Shown here: positions 33,342 to 41,947 of the stretch, piece by piece
Numbering within the stretch: the first letter of the stretch is position 1
Layout: each line of letters opens with the position of its first letter
Assembly (NCBI RefSeq): GCF_001618385.1
Contig: NZ_BDCR01000003.1
Coordinates: 806,001 to 870,000 of the forward strand
Reading direction: 5' to 3'
Length of the DNA: 64,000 nucleotides
Origin: Paludibacter jiangxiensis
GTDB lineage: Bacteria; Bacteroidota; Bacteroidia; Bacteroidales; Paludibacteraceae
Position numbers and translations under genes: made by a program
The notes under the pieces: model-generated
The model's database searches: none
What the model was told of the DNA's origin: nothing
What the model saw: only the letters and a program-made list of their open reading frames with translations

Positions 33342-35315
33342 TTATTTTTTTGTTTTGATTCTAACCACAGTCAACGACATGGCCGGAGCTGAATAATTGA
33401 ATGATTTACCGACTTTCACCGTTGATGACACCGGAGACACTTTTTGCGGGTTATCGAGTGTGTTTTCGGCATCGGCCTCTCCGCTCAAAACAGTCTGTTC
33501 AGCCAGTGATGCGATACTACCAAACTTACCCAGATTAATTTTCATCGGTTTCGGAGCGTTCCCGAAATTGACCATTTTCACTATAATGTCGCCGGTTTTG
33601 CTATCGCGAACACACGAAGCTGCAAGGTTTTGATCTTTTTCATCCTTCAAAATCACCTTGTCAAAATAGTAATCACCCTGATTGGCCGAGAACATCTTTT
33701 GCACATAGTAATTGGGAGTCGGATTGATTTTTACATTATTAAAAAAGATCATGTCGGTTTTCCACTGTGTGAAATCTTTCTTGGCCAGCAAGGGAGCATA
33801 CGAAGCCATACGAACCACATCGCCATTACGTTCGAGCGAGGTCATGTAAGCCGCCTCGGCAATCGCGTTACGCAACTTGTTTCCCCACGAAGCATATTCG
33901 CCCAGATAGACCTCCGTTGCATTGCGCTTATACGAATCATAGCGGTTTTGATGAGAAATAAACCATTCGGGACTGGTATAGTAATGTTCGTCCACAATAG
34001 GAACTTTCAGGTCATCCGCCAATTTCCAACCCTTGGTAAAATCTTCACCATCGGGAGCCGGGCCTACCGTTCCAACAACAGTCACTTCGGGATGTTTGGC
34101 TTTGACAGCTGCAAAAATCATTTTGAAACGTTCTTCAAATTCAGGAGTAATTTTATCCTCGTTACCAATGCCGATATACTGGAGATTGAACGGAGCCGGA
34201 TGACCTGCTGCCGCACGTTTGGCACCCCAAACGGATGTCACGGGGCCATTAGCCCATTCAATCAGATCCAGCACTTCCTGAACGTACTCCTGCATTTCGT
34301 TCATCGGCAACGCCTTTTGTCCGGTTCCGCCAACCCTCCAAGTATCTCCCGAGTTCTGACAACTTACAGCTGCCGGCAAAACGGGCAATGGTTTGGCTCC
34401 GATGTCTTCGCAAAAACGGAAATACTCATAATAGCCCAGTCCTGCTGTTTGATTGTAGTTCCAGATATTGCGTTGCTCCTTGCGTGTTTCGAGCGGACCG
34501 ATGGTGTTTTTCCAGCGGTACATATTACCTAATCCGTCCCCATGCGCCAGACAACCACCCGGAAAACGGATAAAGCGCGGCTTCATGTCGGCCAGCATCT
34601 GCGCCAAATCGGCACGCATCCCATTCGGACGGTTTTTAAAGGTCTTTTCCGGGAACAACGAGATCAGATCCAATCCCACTTTCCCTGCATTAGTCGCCAA
34701 AATAACCAGATTAGCTGTATCGCAATTCGCCGAAGGAATAAGAGTAGCGCTATATTTTTTCCAGTCGGAAGCAGCCACCGAAACTGTTGTCTGAGCAAGA
34801 ATTTTCCCTTTCAATGTTTGCAGGCAAATGGTAAATGCCACCGGCTCGTTGCCAAGTTGGCGGGCAAACATCGAAAAATCATATTTGTCGTTCGCCTTTA
34901 CCACCATACCTTCAAAGCCGGAGTTCTTGATTCCGACCCCCGAAATCCCGGTGTATTTTGCCTCATGTCCGATATGCTCGACATCCAGAACCACGTAATG
35001 CGGATTGTTGGGATGAATGGGTGCGGTAGTTTCCACATTGATTCTGCCATACGAAAATCCGGGAGCAACATATTCCCAATACGAAAAGGGATTCCATGTT
35101 TTCTGCTCAGTAGGATTATACTCGAACGAACGGTTCTGTACCATTTCGGCATACAACCCGCCATCGGCAGAATAGTTGATGTCCTCAAAAAACAACCCGA
35201 AAAGGTCGGAGCTGATTTTTTTACCCCCTTTGGCCGCCTGCGAAGAAAACGAGAGAAACAGGAAGAACGAGAGAATAATAATTGTCGCAAACAGCGAATG
35301 AGATTTTAGATTCAT
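33342..35315 (-). CDS. GH51 alpha-L-arabinofuranosidase
   Basis: 657 residues: signal peptide (about 1-27), N-terminal segment with an inserted CBM4-like domain (about 95-225), TIM barrel and C-terminal beta-sandwich, as in exported Bacteroidota GH51 enzymes. Acid/base Glu386 (IGIGNED) and nucleophile Glu473 (YLGEYAS). It should release alpha-1,2- and alpha-1,3-arabinofuranose from arabinoxylan or arabinan. It forms a tight pair with the GH43 gene downstream and is preceded by a 461-bp spacer rich in repeats. Confidence 0.95.
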   Translation of the reverse strand: MNLKSHSLFATIIILSFFLFLSFSSQAAKGGKKISSDLFGLFFEDINYSADGGLYAEMVQNRSFEYNPTEQKTWNPFSYWEYVAPGFSYGRINVETTAPIHPNNPHYVVLDVEHIGHEAKYTGISGVGIKNSGFEGMVVKANDKYDFSMFARQLGNEPVAFTICLQTLKGKILAQTTVSVAASDWKKYSATLIPSANCDTANLVILATNAGKVGLDLISLFPEKTFKNRPNGMRADLAQMLADMKPRFIRFPGGCLAHGDGLGNMYRWKNTIGPLETRKEQRNIWNYNQTAGLGYYEYFRFCEDIGAKPLPVLPAAVSCQNSGDTWRVGGTGQKALPMNEMQEYVQEVLDLIEWANGPVTSVWGAKRAAAGHPAPFNLQYIGIGNEDKITPEFEERFKMIFAAVKAKHPEVTVVGTVGPAPDGEDFTKGWKLADDLKVPIVDEHYYTSPEWFISHQNRYDSYKRNATEVYLGEYASWGNKLRNAIAEAAYMTSLERNGDVVRMASYAPLLAKKDFTQWKTDMIFFNNVKINPTPNYYVQKMFSANQGDYYFDKVILKDEKDQNLAASCVRDSKTGDIIVKMVNFGNAPKPMKINLGKFGSIASLAEQTVLSGEADAENTLDNPQKVSPVSSTVKVGKSFNYSAPAMSLTVVRIKTKK

Positions 35316-35776
35316 AAATCGAATGTAATTTGTTTTATGGCATTAAAGCCATTGTCTTTTGATAGAATATGTATAGAAGTGAATTATTTGCTACATTTTG
35401 ATTGCTGACCCCTCCTAACCTCCCCTAAATGGCAGGGCTGTTAAGTTCTGACAAATTGTAGCCCAGAGGGCTTTCCTATCAATAGAAAAATTGTCTCAGT
35501 TTGCACATTATTGTCCGTAGGACATTCATTGTGTATTCCCTACGGGAAATAAATCCTAATGACGATATTCTTTTTCTATTGCTATGTATGCCCTAACGGG
35601 CAAAACTACAGAACTTAACAGCCCTACCCTAAATGGGGAGGAACTAACCCGTAAAATCAGTAAACTTTGTATATTTCATAAAGTTACAGCCCCCATTTTG
35701 GGGGTTGGGGGTCAAGAAATAAAAAATCAAGACAGCTTCATTAAGTTGACTATGTGATGACCTACGAAAAATCAGG
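35316..35776. repeat. Repeat-rich spacer with nested inverted repeats
   Basis: No gene. Outer arms AGGGCTGTTAAGTTCTG (35434-35450) and its exact complement (35609-35625) enclose inner arms CAATAGAAAAA (35480-35490) and TTTTTCTATTG (35571-35581), with GTCCGTAGGAC and CCCTACGGG motifs in between. Flanks carry CTCCTAACCTCCCCTAAATGG and CCCCCATTTTGGGGG, sequences I associate with dispersed Bacteroidetes intergenic repeats. It looks like a small non-coding repeat element, not an insertion sequence, because no transposase is present. Confidence 0.55.
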
Positions 35777-38176
35777 TTATTTTCTCAACAATCGGATATA
35801 ATAGACTGATGCGGTCATATTTTTTTGTTGAGGGACAAACTTGACTCTCACAAAGTCTTTACCGGCAACGGCAGCATCAGGAATCGGATATTCCACGTTC
35901 TGGAACTTGTTGCTGTTCCATTTGCCGGAGAGATTTTCCGAAGTCAGCTTCACATCATCAATATAAATATCGAAGTTGCGCGGCCCCCTTTCATTGCCCC
36001 AATATCTGATAAGCAGGCTCAGGTTCGATTCTTTATTGGTGCTCAAGCGATAGCTGAAATAACCACCGTCGCGGGCATCGCGCCAAAATTCGTCCTGATT
36101 GTTACCTGTGTTGGAATTCTCTTTCTGAATAAAATGGTCGGCTTCGGGTTGTTGTTCGCCCGGAGCAACAAAGTCCACTGTACGTTTCTGCAAGGCCAGC
36201 TTTTGTTGTTCTACCTGAGCAAGTGAATCGGCAAAAGAGCGATACTGACTGTCGGACAACCGCATCCAGTACATTTCGTAACGGGCATCGTGAATTTTAT
36301 AGAATGGCTCAAGCACCGCGTCGATCTTATTCGCCATTTTAATACCAGACAGGCTGAAGGTCATTGGTTTTCCGGTTACAGGAACAATCTTATCGGCCAG
36401 AGTAGACTCGTCATCTTCAATAATGACAGGAGCTTCATTCAACGGCATCTTTTTACCTCCGGCAATATGTCCCCAGCGGCTATCTCCGGCCACCAATCCG
36501 GTCAGATCGTTCGTGCCGGTTTTGGCAGCAAGCACAATCGGGCCGTGCATGAATGCTATGTAATTAGGCACGTTGGGCAATTGCACCACCGAATTGTGCA
36601 TCGGAAGTTCAACCGCTACCACATCTCCTTGTTTCCATGTCCGTTCTACGGCAACATACGATGACGGATGAGCGGTATAGGCAACCGCTTTTCCGTTAAC
36701 CGTGATTTTTAAGGCACCGTCGGCCACCCAGTAAGGATAACGAATCATCAGCTTGAAACGGGTATTACCGGCTGTAACCGTCAATTTCGTCTTTTCTTCA
36801 TTCGGAAAATTGGTCTCTTGTTTGATTTTCAGCCCTTTTTCTTTCCAATTCAACACCGAAGCCACAAACAGGTTGACAAATAACGAATCGTGTTGATGGG
36901 TATAGATAAACTGGCTGTATTTCCCGTGGTTTTCCATGCCGCTACCCACACAGCACCACATGCCTTCGTTGGGAGCCGAATAGACCCGGTAGTGACGCGG
37001 ACGCGCCGGAGTAAAATAGACATATCCGCCGTGATCGGGATGTTGCGTCGAAAGAATATGGTTGTACATGGTTCGTTCGTAATAATCGGCGTAGTTTGCC
37101 GACGGATGCAGGCGGAAAAGATCTTCGGTAAGCTTGAGCATATTGTACGAGTTGCACGATTCGGGACCTTCCACATCGTTCACAAAATCGATGCAGGATG
37201 CCACGCTGGGGAAAAACTCGCGACGGCTGTTGCCTCCGAATGCCAGGGTACGGTTCGTGGTCACCGTTTCCCAAAAGAATTTTCCGGCTTGCAGGTAAGC
37301 GGCATCATTGCTCAACTCACCTATCCGCTGAAAGCCGATTGCTTTCGGGACTTGCGTATTGGCGTGTTTGTTATCCAGATTATCTTTTCTCTGCGACATC
37401 GGATCGAGCAACATTTTATGCGAAAAACGTTCTGCCGCAGTGAGGTATTTTTTATCGTGGGTCATCTGATAAGCATCGGCAAGCACTTCATTCATCCCTC
37501 CCTGCTCGGTATCGAGCATCGATTGCATCTGAGCTTCGGAAAGTGACGCGGTAACTGATATTGCCCAGTCACAGAATTTCAGGAACATTGTTTTGGCCTG
37601 CTCATTTCCGGTATACAACCAGGCATCCCGGAGTCCGGCATACATCTTATGCACATTGTACCAGGGAACCCATGCCGCACGAAAAGCCGCAAAATCGCCT
37701 TTCTGAAAAGTGCTCCAGATGGCTTTGCTGTTGGGAACAGCTCCCACATACCCTTTGCCCCAGTCGCTATTTTTAGCGGTATTCGCATCCTGACAGGCTT
37801 TCAGTTCGGCAATCATGTAATCCATCCGTTTTTTGCATTCTGCATTGCCCGTTGCAGCATAGTTGATTGCCAACGCCGACAGATAATGGCCGCCCACATG
37901 GCCGTCCAGGCCGTCCCAGTTGACATAACTTTTCGCTTTCGCCGACAATCCGGCCTCTTTGCGATAACCTGCCAACAGACGGTCAACATCATATTTCAGC
38001 AGGACCTGAATATTCAAATCGCGGGCGTGTTTGAACGGACCGTCAAGTAAGGTCACATCCCGCAATGGGAATTCGTTGGGATATAGTTTTGTCTGTGCGA
38101 AGGCATTGGTGGATGCCGCTAAAAAACAGGAAAAAAGCAATGATGCTAAAACGGTTTTTTTCAAAAGTCTGTTCAT
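35777..38176 (-). CDS. GH127/GH146 (DUF1680) beta-L-arabinofuranosidase-like enzyme
   Basis: 799 residues: signal peptide (about 1-27), (alpha/alpha)6 barrel (about 35-420), beta-sandwich domains and a C-terminal jelly roll (DUF4986/DUF6805-like). The cysteine-glycosidase and zinc site is intact: Glu339 and Cys341 in PESCNSYN, and Cys408-Cys409 in MWCCVGSG. Characterised relatives (HypBA1, BT_0349) cleave beta-L-arabinofuranosidic linkages of hydroxyproline-linked arabinans or rhamnogalacturonan II/arabinan. A beta-L-arabinofuranosidase is unexpected in a xylan locus. The long C-terminus favours GH146, but I cannot decide between the families. Confidence 0.9.
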   Translation of the reverse strand: MNRLLKKTVLASLLFSCFLAASTNAFAQTKLYPNEFPLRDVTLLDGPFKHARDLNIQVLLKYDVDRLLAGYRKEAGLSAKAKSYVNWDGLDGHVGGHYLSALAINYAATGNAECKKRMDYMIAELKACQDANTAKNSDWGKGYVGAVPNSKAIWSTFQKGDFAAFRAAWVPWYNVHKMYAGLRDAWLYTGNEQAKTMFLKFCDWAISVTASLSEAQMQSMLDTEQGGMNEVLADAYQMTHDKKYLTAAERFSHKMLLDPMSQRKDNLDNKHANTQVPKAIGFQRIGELSNDAAYLQAGKFFWETVTTNRTLAFGGNSRREFFPSVASCIDFVNDVEGPESCNSYNMLKLTEDLFRLHPSANYADYYERTMYNHILSTQHPDHGGYVYFTPARPRHYRVYSAPNEGMWCCVGSGMENHGKYSQFIYTHQHDSLFVNLFVASVLNWKEKGLKIKQETNFPNEEKTKLTVTAGNTRFKLMIRYPYWVADGALKITVNGKAVAYTAHPSSYVAVERTWKQGDVVAVELPMHNSVVQLPNVPNYIAFMHGPIVLAAKTGTNDLTGLVAGDSRWGHIAGGKKMPLNEAPVIIEDDESTLADKIVPVTGKPMTFSLSGIKMANKIDAVLEPFYKIHDARYEMYWMRLSDSQYRSFADSLAQVEQQKLALQKRTVDFVAPGEQQPEADHFIQKENSNTGNNQDEFWRDARDGGYFSYRLSTNKESNLSLLIRYWGNERGPRNFDIYIDDVKLTSENLSGKWNSNKFQNVEYPIPDAAVAGKDFVRVKFVPQQKNMTASVYYIRLLRK

Positions 38177-38219
38177 ACCGGAATTCGATTTATTTTAGTA
38201 CTGTTATCGTAGAATCGGA

Positions 38220-40235
38220 TTATTTTGCGGGGGTAAACTTATAAAATACTACCCCATGCACAGGCACTTTCAGCGAAAGTTGTCCGTTCGTGGCGTTGAT
38301 TACGGATACATTCTTTTGTCTCCACAAATCACGCACAAGCTGCTTCCCGGATATTCCGAGTTTTGCAAAATCTTTGTATGAAAGTTGGGCTATATCAAGA
38401 CCGAAATTACAAAAACCAACTGCTTTGCTACCATCTTCGAGCTCTTTCACGTAAACGCGAACATCACCCATCGTCTGAACACAGACTGCCTCTTTCCCCA
38501 ACGGATCCTGATTTACTTCAATCACCTCATCATTCGTCAGCAAACTATAGGTGAAATCGTCCAGTTTTTCCATGTCACAACCAATAAGAAGTGGTGACGA
38601 GAAAAGACTCCAAAGGCTAATGTGAAGGTATTGTTCATCGGGTTTCAGCTTGCTTTTATGCGGATTACCCCAACCGACAGTACCTACTACCAGCATATCA
38701 GGATCGTTCCAGTTGCCCGGTTTTGCCCATGCGGCAGATTTGTCCTGATCGAGAGCAATGCTTCTCACGCTTTCCCATGTATCGGTAATATCGTTGGTGG
38801 TACGCCAGCAATTGCCACTCACCGAGTCGCCCCATTTCCACACATCCGACATGCCGTACTGGCACAAGCTGTACACAATATCACGGGGTTGCTGACGAAG
38901 GTATTCGCCCATCACTTTATATGGTTTGATTGCTGTATTCAATTCATTTCCGCCTTTGTACGACAAAGAAGACACTTTGTTCGGGTCGTTTTCAGGCAAT
39001 CCGTCAATCACGTTACCATAGCTGCACCAGTCGTATTTCAGGTAGTCGAAACCCCATTTTGCATAGCTTTCGGCATCCTGTTTTTCGTAACCATAGCTTC
39101 CGGCGCAACCTCCGCAGGTCCATGGGCCTGGGCTGGAATACAAACCGATTTTCAGACCAAGGCCATGAACATAATCAGCCAGCGGTTTCATGTCGCCAAA
39201 GCGGGCGTTTGGAATAATATATCCGGCTTCATCGCGGAATTTACCCCGCAACGATTGATCTTTCGAATCGCGGTGATTCTGCCAGAAGTCATCAATATTA
39301 ATGTATGTCCAACCGTGATTGACAAGACCGCTTTTTACCATCGCATCGGCAGCCCGTTTCACCTTATCGGCCGAAACTTCGCCTGCAAAGCAGTTCCAGC
39401 TGTTCCATCCCATCGGCGGAGTGAGTGCAATACGATCGCCACAAACAATGCGGAGTTTTTTGTCTGCTTTTCCCTTTGCATTTTTAGCGCTAAGCATCAC
39501 CTCGTATGTTCCCGCTTTGGTAAGCGAGCCGGTGACGATACCGGTTTTGGAGTCCAGTTTCAGACCTTCGGGCAGACCTTTTGCAGAGAACGTCATGGGA
39601 CGGTCGCCGGTTGCGGCAACAAAATACTGGAACGGAGAGCCCGGACGTACGCCGAAAACCGCAGCACTATTAATGCGTGGTTTGTCCGAAGCTTTAGGTG
39701 TGAGTATATACGGAACGCTGCTTACCGGATTGTAGGTTTTGAAAATAGTAACACCTTTTGCCTCAAATTTGGCATCTGCCCAATCGGCATGGTCGTAATA
39801 ATTACCGTTGCCGCCATCGGTTACCACCAATTCGAGCTTGTTTATGCCTGTAAGTTGTACTGAGCAAGCCTTTGCTGCGTCTCCCAGTTTCATCAGACCG
39901 CTGGTCCATATTTTTTTGCCGTCGCCAAAGAGTTGAAATTCAACCGCAGGATCGTGGCCGGCAACCTCATCGTCAATCCCCACCTGAGCAGTAAAATTAA
40001 CCGCCTTGCCTTCAAGCAAAACCAACAACGAACTCACCGAATGAGTTGAGAAACCACGCTCGAATGTTTTTCCCGCAATCGTTATCGTTTTGCCATCCAA
40101 CGATTTATTTTTTCCGGGAACGCCGTAACCCTGCGTGGCTGCACTAAGATCCAACTGGTCGAGCCAGACGGTTTGAGCGTTAACACTCAACGTTAACAAG
40201 AAAAACGCCATGGCATATAAAAGTTTCTTCATCAT
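38220..40235 (-). CDS. NPCBM-Ig-GH27 alpha-galactosidase-like enzyme
   Basis: 671 residues: signal peptide (1-20), NPCBM domain (about 21-158), putative Ig-like domain (about 185-265), then GH27 catalytic and C-terminal beta domain (about 268-671). Nucleophile Asp402 (LKYDWCSYG) and acid/base Asp482 (WRTTNDI) are present, as is PPMGWNSWNCF. Candidate activities are alpha-galactosidase or beta-L-arabinopyranosidase. It lies 43 bp upstream of the GH127/146 gene in transcription order; co-expression with a beta-L-arabinose enzyme makes beta-L-arabinopyranosidase activity worth considering. Confidence 0.92.
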   Translation of the reverse strand: MMKKLLYAMAFFLLTLSVNAQTVWLDQLDLSAATQGYGVPGKNKSLDGKTITIAGKTFERGFSTHSVSSLLVLLEGKAVNFTAQVGIDDEVAGHDPAVEFQLFGDGKKIWTSGLMKLGDAAKACSVQLTGINKLELVVTDGGNGNYYDHADWADAKFEAKGVTIFKTYNPVSSVPYILTPKASDKPRINSAAVFGVRPGSPFQYFVAATGDRPMTFSAKGLPEGLKLDSKTGIVTGSLTKAGTYEVMLSAKNAKGKADKKLRIVCGDRIALTPPMGWNSWNCFAGEVSADKVKRAADAMVKSGLVNHGWTYINIDDFWQNHRDSKDQSLRGKFRDEAGYIIPNARFGDMKPLADYVHGLGLKIGLYSSPGPWTCGGCAGSYGYEKQDAESYAKWGFDYLKYDWCSYGNVIDGLPENDPNKVSSLSYKGGNELNTAIKPYKVMGEYLRQQPRDIVYSLCQYGMSDVWKWGDSVSGNCWRTTNDITDTWESVRSIALDQDKSAAWAKPGNWNDPDMLVVGTVGWGNPHKSKLKPDEQYLHISLWSLFSSPLLIGCDMEKLDDFTYSLLTNDEVIEVNQDPLGKEAVCVQTMGDVRVYVKELEDGSKAVGFCNFGLDIAQLSYKDFAKLGISGKQLVRDLWRQKNVSVINATNGQLSLKVPVHGVVFYKFTPAK

Positions 40236-40554
40236 TGTTTTGATTGATTATTTATGGGTTTTGATATATATTGTCGCTTCTGTCTGATTGTGCGATTTTA
40301 CGGTTGGTTGAGGATTCCTATCTGCAGGAGTTTTTAAATGATTTACATTGCATCAAGATATTCAGAATTCTCTGCTCCGTTGTATCTTACTGCCAGAACT
40401 TCCAATTTCTCCCAAAAGCATCTTCCATTGAAAAATTTTGGACAAAGCCAACTAAGATAAAACAAACAGGCTATAATTGGCAATACTATTGAGATGCGAT
40501 AGCTCGTTATTGTTTCATCTTATGTTTGCTGTTTTATAAAACTAAAATCAAAAA
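40236..40554. other. Intergenic region without recognisable feature
   Basis: A 319-bp gap upstream of the NPCBM-GH27 gene. I see no supported gene, no strong hairpin and no well-placed Bacteroidetes promoter element. It presumably holds the promoter of the 40235 gene pair. Confidence 0.35.
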
Positions 40555-41751
40555 TTATTTGGTTTGACTTGTCTCAATAACAGCTTTGTAAGCTGGTTTT
40601 GGATTCAATTGTCCATCGAACAAAAGCGCGTCCTGTCCACGTCGCCATGAACGGGTATCACTTAAACCCCAGAAGGTTACACGTTCGATTACGTCGGAAT
40701 GGCGCATGAATATTTCGAATAATTTCTTATATACCTCAGCCTGTTTAATATAGTTCTCAGCCGGGATTTTTTTAGCACCCTGATTCACGCTAAAAGCACC
40801 ACTGTTCTCGCCTGTTGCGGTTACGTCAAGTTCTGTAATAGAAACCTTTAGTCCCAGCGACGCGTAATCTTCAATGGCTTTTTCAACATCGGCAAGGTTG
40901 GTATCCAAATGCCAGTGACCCTGAATTCCAACACCGGTGATAGGTGCTCCTTCTTTAAGGAGACGTTTCAGCAGCAACATGGAACTTGCATGTTTTCCTT
41001 TGTTTTCAACCGCACCCTGTTCGATGTTGTAGTCGTTGTAGTATAATTTCGCTTTCGGATCGGCCTGATGCGCCCATTGAAAGGCTTTGGTCAATACCTC
41101 CGGTCCGACAACTTTATACCAACTGAAAGTGCGCAAATTTTCCGTCGAACCGTCGCCACCATCGGCAATGGACTCGTTGAAAACATCCCAACCAATGATA
41201 CGTCCTTTGTATCGCCCTACCACGGTTTTGATATGTTTCTCCAACCGTTTCAGCGCAACTTTTTTACTTGCCATCTCACCTTTGATGCTGCGTGCCCACA
41301 TCTCATCCATCGAGAGGCGCGGTGCTTTCGGATCAAAGCTCATTCGCGGTCCTCTTGCCGGTTGAGCCTCTTCGGTTTTCGGATTTACTGCCTGGAAAAA
41401 CCATGCCGGAGTTTGTGAATGCCAGCCCAGGGTATGTCCCCACACTTTTAATCCGTTTTTCTGACACCAATCAACCATGGCATCGGTAGTTTTGAAATTA
41501 TACGTATTTTCCGACGGATGAATTGGCTGCGGTTTCATGCAGTTTTCCGGCGTAACAATGTCGTACTGCGCTTTAATACTTGCCTGATAGGCCTCGTTAT
41601 TCGAGGTCAGATCATCAGCGCAGCCGATAAGAAATTTATCAGCAAATGCTTGCTTTAGAGTCTTCTGTGACAATGTATTGTCCTGGCTATATCCAGAGAC
41701 AGCCAAAGTCTCGATCAGGATAAAACCTGCCATAAAAAGTTTTCTCATCAT
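40555..41751 (-). CDS. GH10 endo-xylanase, second copy, with loop insertion
   Basis: 398 residues with signal peptide (about 1-22) and a single GH10 barrel. Acid/base Glu193 (WDVFNES) and nucleophile Glu307 (SITELDV) are intact, with ENCMKPQP and GHTLGWHSQ motifs. Compared with the first GH10 it has about 40 extra residues at 121-162 (Pro/Arg/Lys-rich) after the third strand, which would lie over the glycone side of the cleft and may adapt it to decorated xylan. It stands alone between gaps of 319 and 196 bp and may be its own transcription unit. Confidence 0.95.
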   Translation of the reverse strand: MMRKLFMAGFILIETLAVSGYSQDNTLSQKTLKQAFADKFLIGCADDLTSNNEAYQASIKAQYDIVTPENCMKPQPIHPSENTYNFKTTDAMVDWCQKNGLKVWGHTLGWHSQTPAWFFQAVNPKTEEAQPARGPRMSFDPKAPRLSMDEMWARSIKGEMASKKVALKRLEKHIKTVVGRYKGRIIGWDVFNESIADGGDGSTENLRTFSWYKVVGPEVLTKAFQWAHQADPKAKLYYNDYNIEQGAVENKGKHASSMLLLKRLLKEGAPITGVGIQGHWHLDTNLADVEKAIEDYASLGLKVSITELDVTATGENSGAFSVNQGAKKIPAENYIKQAEVYKKLFEIFMRHSDVIERVTFWGLSDTRSWRRGQDALLFDGQLNPKPAYKAVIETSQTK

Positions 41752-41947
41752 AGTTTATCAGATTTATATTTGGTTATTATTTATCTATTCAATTTAATAG
41801 TTCCTCATTATAGCATATACGCCATATGTGGATTGTCAATATCCAGAAAGGTTTAAGACAACAGATATTTTTCAAATACTATTGGAGATTTATTCAAGAG
41901 CACATTTTCTATTTAACTGGATAAATAACAAATGCAGCTCTCAGGAA

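Noticed and set aside
38622-39863. Plus-strand open frame of about 413 codons opposite the NPCBM-GH27 gene
   Set aside because: Antisense shadow of a clearly functional GH27; no family resemblance and no plausible start context.
40271-40492. Plus-strand open frame of 73 codons in the gap upstream of NPCBM-GH27
   Set aside because: No domain, no signal peptide, no promoter; isolated on the strand opposite to the neighbours.
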